Below are positions 1 to 6,834 of a stretch of 41,210 nucleotides of DNA, in pieces (position 1 is the stretch's first letter; the number at the start of each line of letters is the position of its first letter). The DNA is taken from NCBI RefSeq assembly GCF_003263785.1, contig NZ_JYJK01000097.1:1-41210 (forward strand), in the 5' to 3' direction. The notes under the pieces are model-generated. The model saw nothing but the letters and a program-made list of their open reading frames with translations, was not told where the DNA came from and made no database searches. The stretch comes from Vibrio variabilis. GTDB lineage: Bacteria > Pseudomonadota > Gammaproteobacteria > Enterobacterales > Vibrionaceae. Position numbers and translations under genes: made by a program.

Positions 1-1029
1 CACCGCCCCCGTCACCACCGCCAGAGCTCACCGTTCCACCCTGAAAAATAACGCGACCGTTAGTGTCCAAATAGTCAATGCGATCCTGCTCGGTGACAAT
101 CACCGTCGGCGTTCGTTGTCCACTGAGCACGCTATCAATCCAGTCTGCGTAATCCGCAATTTCAGTGTACGCTGCGGTCACTGCTGAAGTCGCATCACCG
201 CACTCAGCAGGGCCAAAACTGGTGATCCCTACCTGCTTGAACATGCCGTTATCATTCCAGTAAATTGGTCCTCCAGAATCACCCTGGCATGTTCCTGCTT
301 TCAAACCATTAACAATAGAAGTCGCACCACTAAAACAAATTTGCTTATCTGTTAGGAAGTTACCGTTGGTAAAGTTGCTAGCGCAGGTCGCGTTGGAGAC
401 CCAGAATAGGTCTGCACGTTGCAAAATACTGGTGCCGCTTACTCCCGACTCTACATCTCCATGCCCTAACGCAACGAATGAGGCCAGTCGGCTTCTATAT
501 TGACTCGACTCTGTAGACGTAGCACGCGAAACCGAGCTTCCCCCGACACAGAGCTCTCTAGACGAATAATTGCAATGTCATTGGGGAGCAGTTTAGTGAT
601 ATTGTTTTCAAAGTTAGGGTGGAAGAACACCGCTTCAGCACGCTGTTTTTCAGCGTTAAGAAATTGGTTCTCGTTCTCCAGACCGACAACAGCACTGGTA
701 AACAATACAGCGCCTTCGTCATAACTATTAAAGCTCGATAGACAATGTCCCGCAGTCATCACATGGCGGCTATCGAGCAGCGTACCCGCACAGTACGCAC
801 CCGAGGAATAACGTCCGTCGTACTCCAACGAATCTATAAAAAGGCTAACGAAAGAGGGAAAGTCTGAGATCGAAGCGTTGGTGCCATTCACAATCATTGG
901 GGCGATATCAACTTTTGGGGCCATCTCACCTTCAGAATTAACATCAACTTCTGCTTGCACTAAACTCGCCACCAAACCTAGCGGCAGCACCAATGTTGTC
1001 AGTAACCATGGTTTCACGTTTAGATTCAT
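1..1029 (-). pseudogene. Secreted trypsin-like serine protease with GlyGly-CTERM tail, frameshifted, 3' end outside window
   Basis: This encodes a secreted S1-family protease. The ATG at 1029 has an AAGGAG ribosome site 7 bases upstream. The product begins with a signal peptide (hydrophobic stretch to about residue 26, ending VQA), a short propeptide, the activation site IVNGT, the histidine motif TAGHC and the aspartate motif NDIAI. The frame then breaks near 480-488: the first frame stops at 466, while the next frame continues with ASFVALGHGD and CQGDSGGP, so all three catalytic residues are present. One missing base explains the break. At the window edge the protein reaches a glycine-rich GGGDGGG stretch, the start of a GlyGly-CTERM sorting tail like the one in the neighbouring protease. 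Family knowledge: such proteins (Vibrio VesB/VesC type) leave by type II secretion and are processed by rhombosortase. It may be intact in reality, since the window has many similar indels. Confidence 0.8.
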
Positions 1030-1159
1030 TCGGAATCTCCTTTTCTGAATAATCTGTGGGAGTTAACGTGATTTAGCTCTCACTTTCAGTATAGAGTGTT
1101 ACGAACGATCTCGTCGGTTCGATTAGGTGTGTCTTAACAATGAGTCAATGATGATCAAC

Positions 1160-1184
1160 AACGCCGAGCAAATAGCTCGGCGTT
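1160..1184 (-). terminator. Hairpin downstream of the second protease
   Basis: There is a perfect 10-bp inverted repeat (AACGCCGAGC, 5-base loop, GCTCGGCGTT) 28 bases past the stop codon of the downstream protease. It lacks a clean T-run on the minus strand, so it may be only a weak terminator or an mRNA-stabilising hairpin. Confidence 0.5.
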
Positions 1185-1211
1185 ATCTCTAAAGAAAATT
1201 TCTTGTTAAAA

Positions 1212-2279
1212 CTAACTAGCGCTCAGCCTTCGTCTCGACCAACCAACATAAGCAAGCAACGCTGTGAAGATCCAAGGTAAGCTTCCGCCGCCACCGTCAC
1301 CATTCTCGTCTAACGTGTTGGGTTTTGGTGATACTTTTTCACCAAACTCAACACGCTCTTCCTCTGTAAGCTGGTAAGTTGGCTCCTCGCGCTCAGCTAA
1401 CACACTTTCAATCCAATCGTAGTGCTGTGACACTTCGGTAAACACAGAAGTTACCGGAAGATCAGGGTCGCCACATTTTGAAGGGCCAAAGCTGGTGATC
1501 CCAACTTGCACTAAATGTCCGTTATCGTTCCAGTACACCGGTCCGCCGGAATCTCCTTGGCAAGTACCACCATTCAACTGAGTTACGTCACTATAGCGGC
1601 CAGAAAAACAGATATAGTCATCGCGTACGCCGTTCAAACCGAAAATATCGCATTGGCTATTGCTAACATAGTTGAGTGCCACCTCAAGTAGCTGCGTAGA
1701 ATCATCTTCGTGAGAACGGGTATCACCATGCCCTACTGCCACAAAGCTTGCTGGCTGGTAGCGATAATCGCTTTGGGTAACGTAGCTGACAGGTTCGCCA
1801 AGTGAGGCTGGCGTTTCTAATTTCAAAATCGCAATGTCATTGCGCCAAAGATAATCTTCTCCGTCTCGGTAATCTGGGTGGAGATAGATTTCAGCAACGC
1901 GTAATCGCTCGGCACTGGCGGCATTATCGGTATTCTGAAGCTTGGTTACCGCAACAGTAAACAATTGGTTCCAGCGAGCGGCATTATCATTTCCGTAAAA
2001 ACAATGCGCTGCGGTCAATACATAGTCTTGACTGAGTAAAGTACCCCCACAAAGCGGCCCTTCAAGCGAGTAATCGGTATAGGCAACGGGATCGGAAAAT
2101 AAAGACACAAATGAACGATAGTCATCGATATCGGCCACATTTCCATTAACGATGTAAGGTGCTAAAGACGTACTATTTTCACTAGCCGTCATTGAATCTG
2201 CGTTAGACTGAAGTGAGAAAAAACTGGTCGATAAAACCGCAGCCACGATTGCACTACGGGTAAATAAACATCGAAACAC
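1212..2279 (-). CDS. Secreted trypsin-like serine protease with GlyGly-CTERM tail
   Basis: This is an S1 serine protease of 355 residues. In order it has a signal peptide (about 1-28, ending SNADS), a propeptide, activation site YIVNGN, TAAHC (His), NDIAIL (Asp) and CQGDSGGP (Ser). The C-terminal tail has GGGG, a hydrophobic helix and the basic end WSRRR, the layout of a GlyGly-CTERM sorting signal cleaved by rhombosortase; the protein is expected to leave by type II secretion. I chose the GTG at 2279 because AAGGAG lies 9 bases upstream and the signal peptide then starts at once. The frame stays open up to 2381, but that would put about 34 non-signal-like residues in front. It is a tandem paralogue of the protease at 1-1029 and is intact, so it gives the reference for where that one is broken. 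Confidence 0.88.
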   Translation of the reverse strand: MFRCLFTRSAIVAAVLSTSFFSLQSNADSMTASENSTSLAPYIVNGNVADIDDYRSFVSLFSDPVAYTDYSLEGPLCGGTLLSQDYVLTAAHCFYGNDNAARWNQLFTVAVTKLQNTDNAASAERLRVAEIYLHPDYRDGEDYLWRNDIAILKLETPASLGEPVSYVTQSDYRYQPASFVAVGHGDTRSHEDDSTQLLEVALNYVSNSQCDIFGLNGVRDDYICFSGRYSDVTQLNGGTCQGDSGGPVYWNDNGHLVQVGITSFGPSKCGDPDLPVTSVFTEVSQHYDWIESVLAEREEPTYQLTEEERVEFGEKVSPKPNTLDENGDGGGGSLPWIFTALLAYVGWSRRRLSAS

Positions 2280-2404
2280 GAAACGATACTCCTTGTTATG
2301 TGTGTCGTGAGGCTGCATATAGCGCAGCATTCCATATCTAGATGCAATAGTAACGTCCTTATTAACCACGTTTTTTTGCACTTCTCACAGCATGACAAAA
2401 TTCA

Positions 2405-2439
2405 TACAAAAAAGCACCACTGGATGACAGTGGTGCTTT
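2405..2439 (-). terminator. Intrinsic terminator of gcvT
   Basis: A 12-bp perfect stem (AAAGCACCACTG / CAGTGGTGCTTT, 5-base loop) is followed on the minus strand by a run of Ts, starting about 60 bases after the gcvT stop codon. Confidence 0.85.
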
Positions 2440-2497
2440 GGGGTGACTCTCAGATTTAAAAAATTAAACCTAGCCGTCAATCTACACTGAAGCTCAA

Positions 2498-3631
2498 TTA
2501 ACCTCGGTAATAGCGTTGAGGCACAAACGGCATTTTCTCTACCGTCATAGCAAGCTTCTTACCGCGTACTTCTGCAAACACTTCCGTGCCAATTGCCGCA
2601 AACTCAGTCTTCACGTAACCCATAGATACAGGTTTTCCAGCCGTTGGACCGGCTGTACCACTGGTTACGATACCAATCTCGTTGTCGTCAGTATCAAACA
2701 GCCTCGCACCTTCGCGCACTGGCGCTTTAGTTTGACCAATCAGACCAATACGCTTGCGAGCCACATCTTTAGTTTCGATTTGGTTTAGAACGATATCTGC
2801 ACCAGGGAAGCCACCTGCGCGCTCGCCGTCATGACGACGTACTTTCTGAATGCCCCACAGTAGGCTTGCTTCAACTGGCGTAGTCGTTGTGTCTAGATCA
2901 TGACCGTACAAGCACAGACCACACTCAAGACGCAGCGAGTCACGAGCACCAAGGCCGATCCACTCTACTTCTTCATATTCTGTTAGTGCTTGAGCAAGCG
3001 CTTCGGCATTTTCAGACGGCACTGAGATTTCGTAACCATCTTCACCCGTATAACCAGAGCGGCTAACAATGCACTCAACGCCATTGATATCCAATTTACG
3101 AACGTCCATAAACAGCATCTCAGCCACGTCAGGCTGAATACGAGCCAAAACCTCAGCCGCTTTAGGCCCTTGCAGCGCGAGCAGAGCGCGATCTTCGATC
3201 ACTTCCATCTCGACACCTTCATCAAGGTGCGCTTGAAGGTGAGCAATATCTTGCTCTTTACATGCCGCGTTGACGACAACAAACAGATGATCGCCTAGGT
3301 TTGCCACCATAAGATCGTCCATGATGCCGCCTTGCTCATTAGTAAAGAACGCATAACGCTGCTTACCCGCAGGTAGGTCAATAATATCGACAGGAACCAA
3401 TGTTTCGAGGATTTTAGCGGCGTTTGCACCGTGCAGACGAATTTGTCCCATGTGCGACACGTCAAACAATCCAGCAGCATCACGACAGTGAAGGTGCTCC
3501 TTCTTAACACCCAATGGGTATTGAACTGGCATATCGTAGCCAGCAAATGGCACCATCTTAGCGCCAACACTTACGTGTAATGCATGCAAAGGTGTTTTCA
3601 ATAGATCTTGGGTTGCTTGTTCTTGAGCCAT
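2498..3631 (-). CDS. gcvT: Aminomethyltransferase (glycine cleavage system T protein)
   Basis: The T protein releases ammonia from the aminomethyl group held on lipoyl-GcvH and passes the methylene to tetrahydrofolate. The 377-residue product has the family's usual length and motifs, including VPFAGYDMPVQYP near the N terminus, GLFDVSHMGQ, SRSGYTGEDGYEI and the C-terminal GCV_T domain (GPTAGKPVSMGYV). The start is the ATG at 3631, with GGAG 6 bases upstream; the frame is open to 3658 but lacks a better site. It is the only gcv gene on the minus strand here; glyA-gcvH-gcvP lie on the other side of the XRE regulator. Its upstream region holds a copy of the GGAAAC-type operator, a 12-bp hairpin and, further up, a PurR-like box. 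Confidence 0.97.
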   Translation of the reverse strand: MAQEQATQDLLKTPLHALHVSVGAKMVPFAGYDMPVQYPLGVKKEHLHCRDAAGLFDVSHMGQIRLHGANAAKILETLVPVDIIDLPAGKQRYAFFTNEQGGIMDDLMVANLGDHLFVVVNAACKEQDIAHLQAHLDEGVEMEVIEDRALLALQGPKAAEVLARIQPDVAEMLFMDVRKLDINGVECIVSRSGYTGEDGYEISVPSENAEALAQALTEYEEVEWIGLGARDSLRLECGLCLYGHDLDTTTTPVEASLLWGIQKVRRHDGERAGGFPGADIVLNQIETKDVARKRIGLIGQTKAPVREGARLFDTDDNEIGIVTSGTAGPTAGKPVSMGYVKTEFAAIGTEVFAEVRGKKLAMTVEKMPFVPQRYYRG

Positions 3632-3770
3632 TGTAATCTCCATTGGGTTGGACCACATTTCAGCGAGTCCTGCTCCTGTTGTAAGGTGAGTGGTTCACTA
3701 TCGTTATCTGCGCAAGTTTACTGACTTGCACACGCTCGATGGATTCAATCAGTATCCATTAAATGAGTAA

Positions 3771-3797
3771 CCTGATGGTGAAGAGTTCACCACCAGG
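3771..3797. repeat. 12-bp inverted repeat in the gcvT upstream region
   Basis: CCTGATGGTGAA and TTCACCACCAGG form a 12-bp stem around a 3-base loop, with a single G-T type mismatch. There is no T-run on either side, so it is not an ordinary terminator. It overlaps the edge of the GGAAAC operator by two bases. It could be a leader hairpin of the gcvT mRNA or part of a larger protein-binding site. Confidence 0.6.
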
Positions 3798-3819
3798 AAA
3801 CCATGTTTCCTATAGTGAA
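3796..3819. promoter_or_regulatory. Operator-like site A (GGAAAC-N3-GTTTCC-TATA-GTGAA) upstream of gcvT
   Basis: GGAAAC, CAT, GTTTCC is a perfect dyad followed by TATA and a third, degenerate half-site. The same arrangement occurs at 4750-4773. The two copies flank the XRE-cupin regulator gene, and each lies upstream of a glycine-metabolism gene. I infer that they are binding sites for that regulator; no experiment is known to me. Confidence 0.7.
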
Positions 3820-3904
3820 CAAGGATGCGGGTATTTTTCTCATTTAACAAGATACAAACACCGCAAAATGTGACATTTAACATCCCATTCACAGAATTAA
3901 AGTC

Positions 3905-3949
3905 AATAAAAAAGCGCTATTTCGACGAGTTTACCGTCAAAACCGCGCT
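3905..3949 (-). terminator. Intrinsic terminator downstream of the XRE regulator
   Basis: On the minus strand AGCGC, a 2x2 internal loop, then TTTTGACG pair with CGTCGAAA and GCGCT around a 7-base loop, followed by six Ts. It lies about 80 bases after the regulator's stop codon and separates that gene from gcvT. If transcription starts at the TATAAT next to the PurR-like box, it would instead act as an attenuator or end a transcript of about 80 bases. Confidence 0.7.
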
Positions 3950-3970
3950 ACTTCAGAGCATATTCACAAC

Positions 3971-3995
3971 AAAGCAAACGTTTGCTTTCATTATA
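3971..3995 (-). promoter_or_regulatory. PurR-like palindrome next to a TATAAT -10 box
   Basis: The sequence 3971-3988 is a perfect 18-bp palindrome with core GCAAACGTTTGC, which matches the PurR operator core of gamma-proteobacteria. On the minus strand a perfect TATAAT (3990-3995) sits directly upstream, so a repressor bound here would cover the start site. In E. coli PurR represses both glyA and gcvTHP, so a purine-linked site in this island makes sense. No clear -35 box was found, and other LacI-family repressors bind similar cores. Confidence 0.6.
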
Positions 3996-4027
3996 AGAAA
4001 CTCAACCAACTGATGATTATTTCGCCG

Positions 4028-4639
4028 TCACCCAAAGAATATGGCGTCTTCTTCACTGGTTGAGATAAGCATGTGGCCCATATTTGCATCGTAGTAAACA
4101 CTGTCCCCTTCATTCATGGACATCGGTTCATAGAACTCGGAAAAAAAGGTCACTTGACCCGACAGAATCAGCAAAAACTCTTCGCCATCATGCCTTACCC
4201 AATCGCTGTATTCTTCAAAAGCGCGAGCTCTCACCGTGCTTTTGAATGGCATCATCTTTTTATTCGATAATTGTGTTGCCAGTAGCTCGTGCTCATAGGT
4301 TGGAGTTGGGTGGGGTTTTCCCTCTCCACGCTTAGTAAAATCACGGCGACCTGTAGCCACTTTTTTCTTAGGTGGTTCAAAGAGTTGCGGCATGTCTATA
4401 TGCAGGCCTGATGCCAGTTTTTGCATCGCCTGAAAGGTTGGTGAGATCTGCTCGTTTTCAATCTTGCTCAGTGTCGAGCGCGCAAGCCCTGTTCGCTGGC
4501 TCGCTTCCTCAAGCGTGAGTCCCATCTTAGATCGAATGTCCTTGATGCGTTCACCCAGTTTAAGAGGCTCGATATTTTCGTCCACTGACTCACGAGCCAG
4601 CGTTAGGGACGGATACTCATCATAGATGTCTTCTGACAT
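4028..4639 (-). CDS. XRE-family regulator with C-terminal cupin domain
   Basis: This is a one-component transcription regulator of 203 residues. The N-terminal HTH_3 domain (about 25-85) includes the helix-turn-helix TLEEASQRTGLARSTLSKIENEQISP shown here only in part by its ends; the C-terminal half is a small cupin sensor domain (EEFLLILSGQVTFFSE ... GDSVYYDANMGHM). I placed the start at the ATG at 4639, which has GAAGGA just upstream; another ATG at 4657 has its AGGAAG too close. The frame also opens at a TTG at 4714, but that overlaps the predicted -10 box. The gene sits between gcvT and glyA, with identical operator-like sites on both sides, so it probably controls the glycine genes and itself. 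The cupin may sense glycine or a folate-linked metabolite; that is inference. Confidence 0.85.
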   Translation of the reverse strand: MSEDIYDEYPSLTLARESVDENIEPLKLGERIKDIRSKMGLTLEEASQRTGLARSTLSKIENEQISPTFQAMQKLASGLHIDMPQLFEPPKKKVATGRRDFTKRGEGKPHPTPTYEHELLATQLSNKKMMPFKSTVRARAFEEYSDWVRHDGEEFLLILSGQVTFFSEFYEPMSMNEGDSVYYDANMGHMLISTSEEDAIFFG

Positions 4640-4713
4640 GCGTTCCTTCTTTTTCATGACTTCCTGTTTTGCAAATTCATTGTTGCATGAAGCGACTTCT
4701 ATATTAAAGACCA

Positions 4714-4742
4714 AGTATAAAAATAAAGCGTGCTCTCGGTAA
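4714..4742 (-). promoter_or_regulatory. Predicted sigma-70 promoter of the XRE regulator
   Basis: On the minus strand TTACCG (-35) and TATACT (-10) are 17 bases apart, giving a start near 4707 and a leader of about 70 bases. Operator site B lies just upstream of the -35 box, centred about 55 bases before the start. Confidence 0.5.
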
Positions 4743-4749
4743 CATTTTC

Positions 4750-4773
4750 GGAAACCGTGTTTCCTATAGGAAA
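4750..4773. promoter_or_regulatory. Operator-like site B (GGAAAC-N3-GTTTCC-TATA-GGAAA) between the XRE gene and glyA
   Basis: This is a better version of site A, with three regular half-sites: GGAAAC, GTTTCC and GGAAA. It lies midway between the predicted divergent promoters of the XRE gene and glyA, centred near -55 for both, a position suited to activation or to control of both directions by one bound complex. Confidence 0.75.
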
Positions 4774-4780
4774 TTTCTGA

Positions 4781-4809
4781 TTGATTGTTTGAGCTGACAG
4801 AGGTATGTT
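4781..4809 (+). promoter_or_regulatory. Predicted promoter of glyA-gcvH
   Basis: TTGATT and TATGTT are spaced 17 bases apart just downstream of operator site B. This places transcription start near 4816, which leaves a leader of about 210 bases before glyA. Confidence 0.45.
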
Positions 4810-4815
4810 ATCGGC

Positions 4816-5026
4816 TTGTTAGATGAAGAGATGCACTTGCGCGCTGGTGAGCCAACGGACACCCCCTACTCGACAGCCCGTTTACTGAATGATTTTCGTC
4901 CTACTTATTGGGACATATTCGCGCCGCTGTTTTGAACAGTTTACCTGTTCTTACAGTACTAAGACACGACGCAATCGACACCATGAAAAACACAAACGTC
5001 GATTGAACAATGGAAGGTTTACCGCC
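4816..5026 (+). other. Long structured leader of glyA with a mini-ORF
   Basis: About 210 bases without a recognised gene. There is a perfect 6-bp hairpin at 4934-4950 (GAACAG / CTGTTC) and a perfect 7-bp stem at 4973-5004 (AATCGAC / GTCGATT). The 18-base loop of the second contains an ATG that opens a 7-codon frame, MKNTNVD, stopping at 5006, about 20 bases before the glyA ATG. I looked for the conserved blocks of a glycine riboswitch and did not find them. Regulation by RNA structure is possible but unproven. Confidence 0.4.
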
Positions 5027-6334
5027 ATGAATGCTCAGTACTCAAAAAGCTATCCAAATCACAGCCTAGAAAACTTCTTCTCAACCAATTTGTCTGCGAC
5101 AGACGATGCTGTGTTCACCGGAATCCAATCAGAGTTCGCTCGCCAGAATGACCAGATCGAGCTAATTGCTTCTGAAAACATTGTTTCTAAAGCAGTTATG
5201 CAAGCACAAGGCACTTGCCTAACCAATAAATACGCAGAAGGTTACCCTAACCGTCGTTACTACGGTGGTTGTGAGCACGTTGATACCGTCGAAGCTATCG
5301 CTATCGAACGCGCTAAATCTCTTTTTAAGTGCGAATACGCAAACGTTCAACCGCACTCTGGTGCTCAAGCCAACGGCGCAGTAAAACTGGCGCTACTTCA
5401 ACCTGGCGACACTATCATGGGCATGTCTCTTGATGCTGGTGGTCACCTTACACACGGCGCTCGCCCTGCGCTTTCTGGTAAATGGTTTAACGCCGTTCAA
5501 TACGGTGTGGACAAAGAAACCCTAGAGATTAACTATGATGACGTACGCGCTCTAGCAATTGAACATAAGCCAAAAATGATCATCGCTGGCGGCAGTGCGA
5601 TTCCACGCGTTATCGACTTTGCTAAATTCCGTGAAATCGCGGACGAAGTTGGCGCGATCCTAATGGTCGACATGGCGCACATCGCAGGTCTGATTGCGAC
5701 TGGCGCACACCCTAGTCCATTACCGCACGCACACGTTGTTACTACAACAACACACAAAACACTGCGTGGCCCTCGTGGTGGCATGATTCTGACGAATCAC
5801 GAAGACATCATTAAGAAAATCAACTCAGCGGTATTCCCTGGCCTTCAAGGCGGTCCGCTGATGCACGTAATTGCAGCAAAAGCAGTCGCGTTCGGTGAGG
5901 CGCTTGGCCCACAATTTTCAACGTATATCGATTCAGTGATCGCGAACGCAAAAGTACTTTCTGAAGTATTGCAAACTCGCGGTTGCGACATCGTGACTGG
6001 TGGCACTGACACTCATCTTATGCTGGTTGACCTACGTCCAAAAGGACTTAAAGGCAATAAAGCGGAAGAAGCCCTAGAGCGTGCAGGCATCACATGTAAC
6101 AAAAACGGCATCCCGTTCGACACAGAAAAACCTATGATTACTTCTGGTATTCGTTTAGGGACGCCAGCTGGAACCACCCGTGGTTTTGGCACCGAAGAAT
6201 TTAAACTCATTGGTGAGTGGATTGGTGACGTGTTAGACGGCCTAGTGGAAAGCCCAGAAGGCAATCCAGAGATCGAGAAACGCGTACGTAAAGAAGTGAA
6301 GGCGCTGTGCGCTCGCTTCCCACTCTACACTTAA
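5027..6334 (+). CDS. glyA: Serine hydroxymethyltransferase
   Basis: This PLP enzyme interconverts serine and glycine, moving a one-carbon unit to or from tetrahydrofolate. The 435-residue protein shows IELIASENIVS near the N terminus, NKYAEGYPNRRYYGGCE, PHSGAQANGAVKLALL, MVDMAHIAGLIA and the PLP-binding motif VVTTTTHKTLRGPRGG with the Schiff-base lysine at 244. The start is the ATG at 5027, preceded by GGAAGG; the frame is open upstream to 4889, but those residues are basic and unlike the family. It is followed after 35 bases by gcvH, forming an operon whose product supplies or removes glycine. Vibrio genomes usually have another glyA on chromosome 1, so this copy is probably dedicated to glycine catabolism (inference). 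Confidence 0.97.
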   Translation: MNAQYSKSYPNHSLENFFSTNLSATDDAVFTGIQSEFARQNDQIELIASENIVSKAVMQAQGTCLTNKYAEGYPNRRYYGGCEHVDTVEAIAIERAKSLFKCEYANVQPHSGAQANGAVKLALLQPGDTIMGMSLDAGGHLTHGARPALSGKWFNAVQYGVDKETLEINYDDVRALAIEHKPKMIIAGGSAIPRVIDFAKFREIADEVGAILMVDMAHIAGLIATGAHPSPLPHAHVVTTTTHKTLRGPRGGMILTNHEDIIKKINSAVFPGLQGGPLMHVIAAKAVAFGEALGPQFSTYIDSVIANAKVLSEVLQTRGCDIVTGGTDTHLMLVDLRPKGLKGNKAEEALERAGITCNKNGIPFDTEKPMITSGIRLGTPAGTTRGFGTEEFKLIGEWIGDVLDGLVESPEGNPEIEKRVRKEVKALCARFPLYT

Positions 6335-6369
6335 AGAACAAAACATCCTTAATTTTTGGAGATAAAGCA

Positions 6370-6750
6370 ATGGACAACACTTTGAAGTTTTCTGACAGCC
6401 ACGAATGGGTACGCGACAACGGCGACGGTACTGTGACTATCGGTATTTCAGAGCACGCTCAAGAAATGCTAGGTGACGTAGTATTCGTTGACCTACCAGA
6501 AGTAGAAGACGAAATCGAAGCAGGCGAAAGCTTCTCTCTAGTTGAGTCTGTAAAAGCAGCGTCTGACATCTACGCGCCAGTAACTGGTGAAATCGTTGAA
6601 ATCAACGAGGAACTAGAAGACAGCCCAGAGCTTATCAACGAAGAGTCTTACGAAGGTGGCTGGATTGTTAAGGTGAAAATGTCTGATGCTTCTGAGCTAG
6701 ACAACCTTAAGAGCGCTGAAGAATACCTAGCGTCTATCGAAGACGAATAA
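6370..6750 (+). CDS. gcvH: Glycine cleavage system H protein
   Basis: This is the small lipoyl carrier that shuttles the aminomethyl group between the P, T and L proteins. It has 126 residues, the normal length; the lipoylation motif LVESVKAAS places the modified lysine at 62, and HEWVR near the N terminus is also typical. The start at 6370 has TTGGAG 8 bases upstream. It lies 35 bases after glyA and is followed by a strong terminator before gcvP. Confidence 0.97.
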   Translation: MDNTLKFSDSHEWVRDNGDGTVTIGISEHAQEMLGDVVFVDLPEVEDEIEAGESFSLVESVKAASDIYAPVTGEIVEINEELEDSPELINEESYEGGWIVKVKMSDASELDNLKSAEEYLASIEDE

Positions 6751-6762
6751 GCAATACGTACT

Positions 6763-6795
6763 ATAAGCTGCCCGCGGTTGGGCAGCTTATTTTTT
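6763..6795 (+). terminator. Strong intrinsic terminator between gcvH and gcvP
   Basis: A perfect 11-bp stem (ATAAGCTGCCC / GGGCAGCTTAT, 6-base loop) runs straight into a T-run. It lies inside what is otherwise a co-directional glyA-gcvH-gcvP set, with gcvP starting 40 bases later, so gcvP transcription must depend on read-through or antitermination, or on a promoter hidden in gcvH. Confidence 0.88.
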
Positions 6796-6834
6796 AAAGG
6801 TCTCGCAGAAGATCTTTGAGAAGGTAAGGGAACC

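Noticed and set aside
3825..4013. 62-codon plus-strand frame in the gcvT/XRE gap
   Set aside because: It crosses a strong terminator and the PurR-like box, has no ribosome site and a biased composition.
4816..4920. Glycine riboswitch in the glyA leader
   Set aside because: The conserved blocks around GGAGAG and CTCAGG-type strands of the aptamer are not present on either strand, although the location is attractive.
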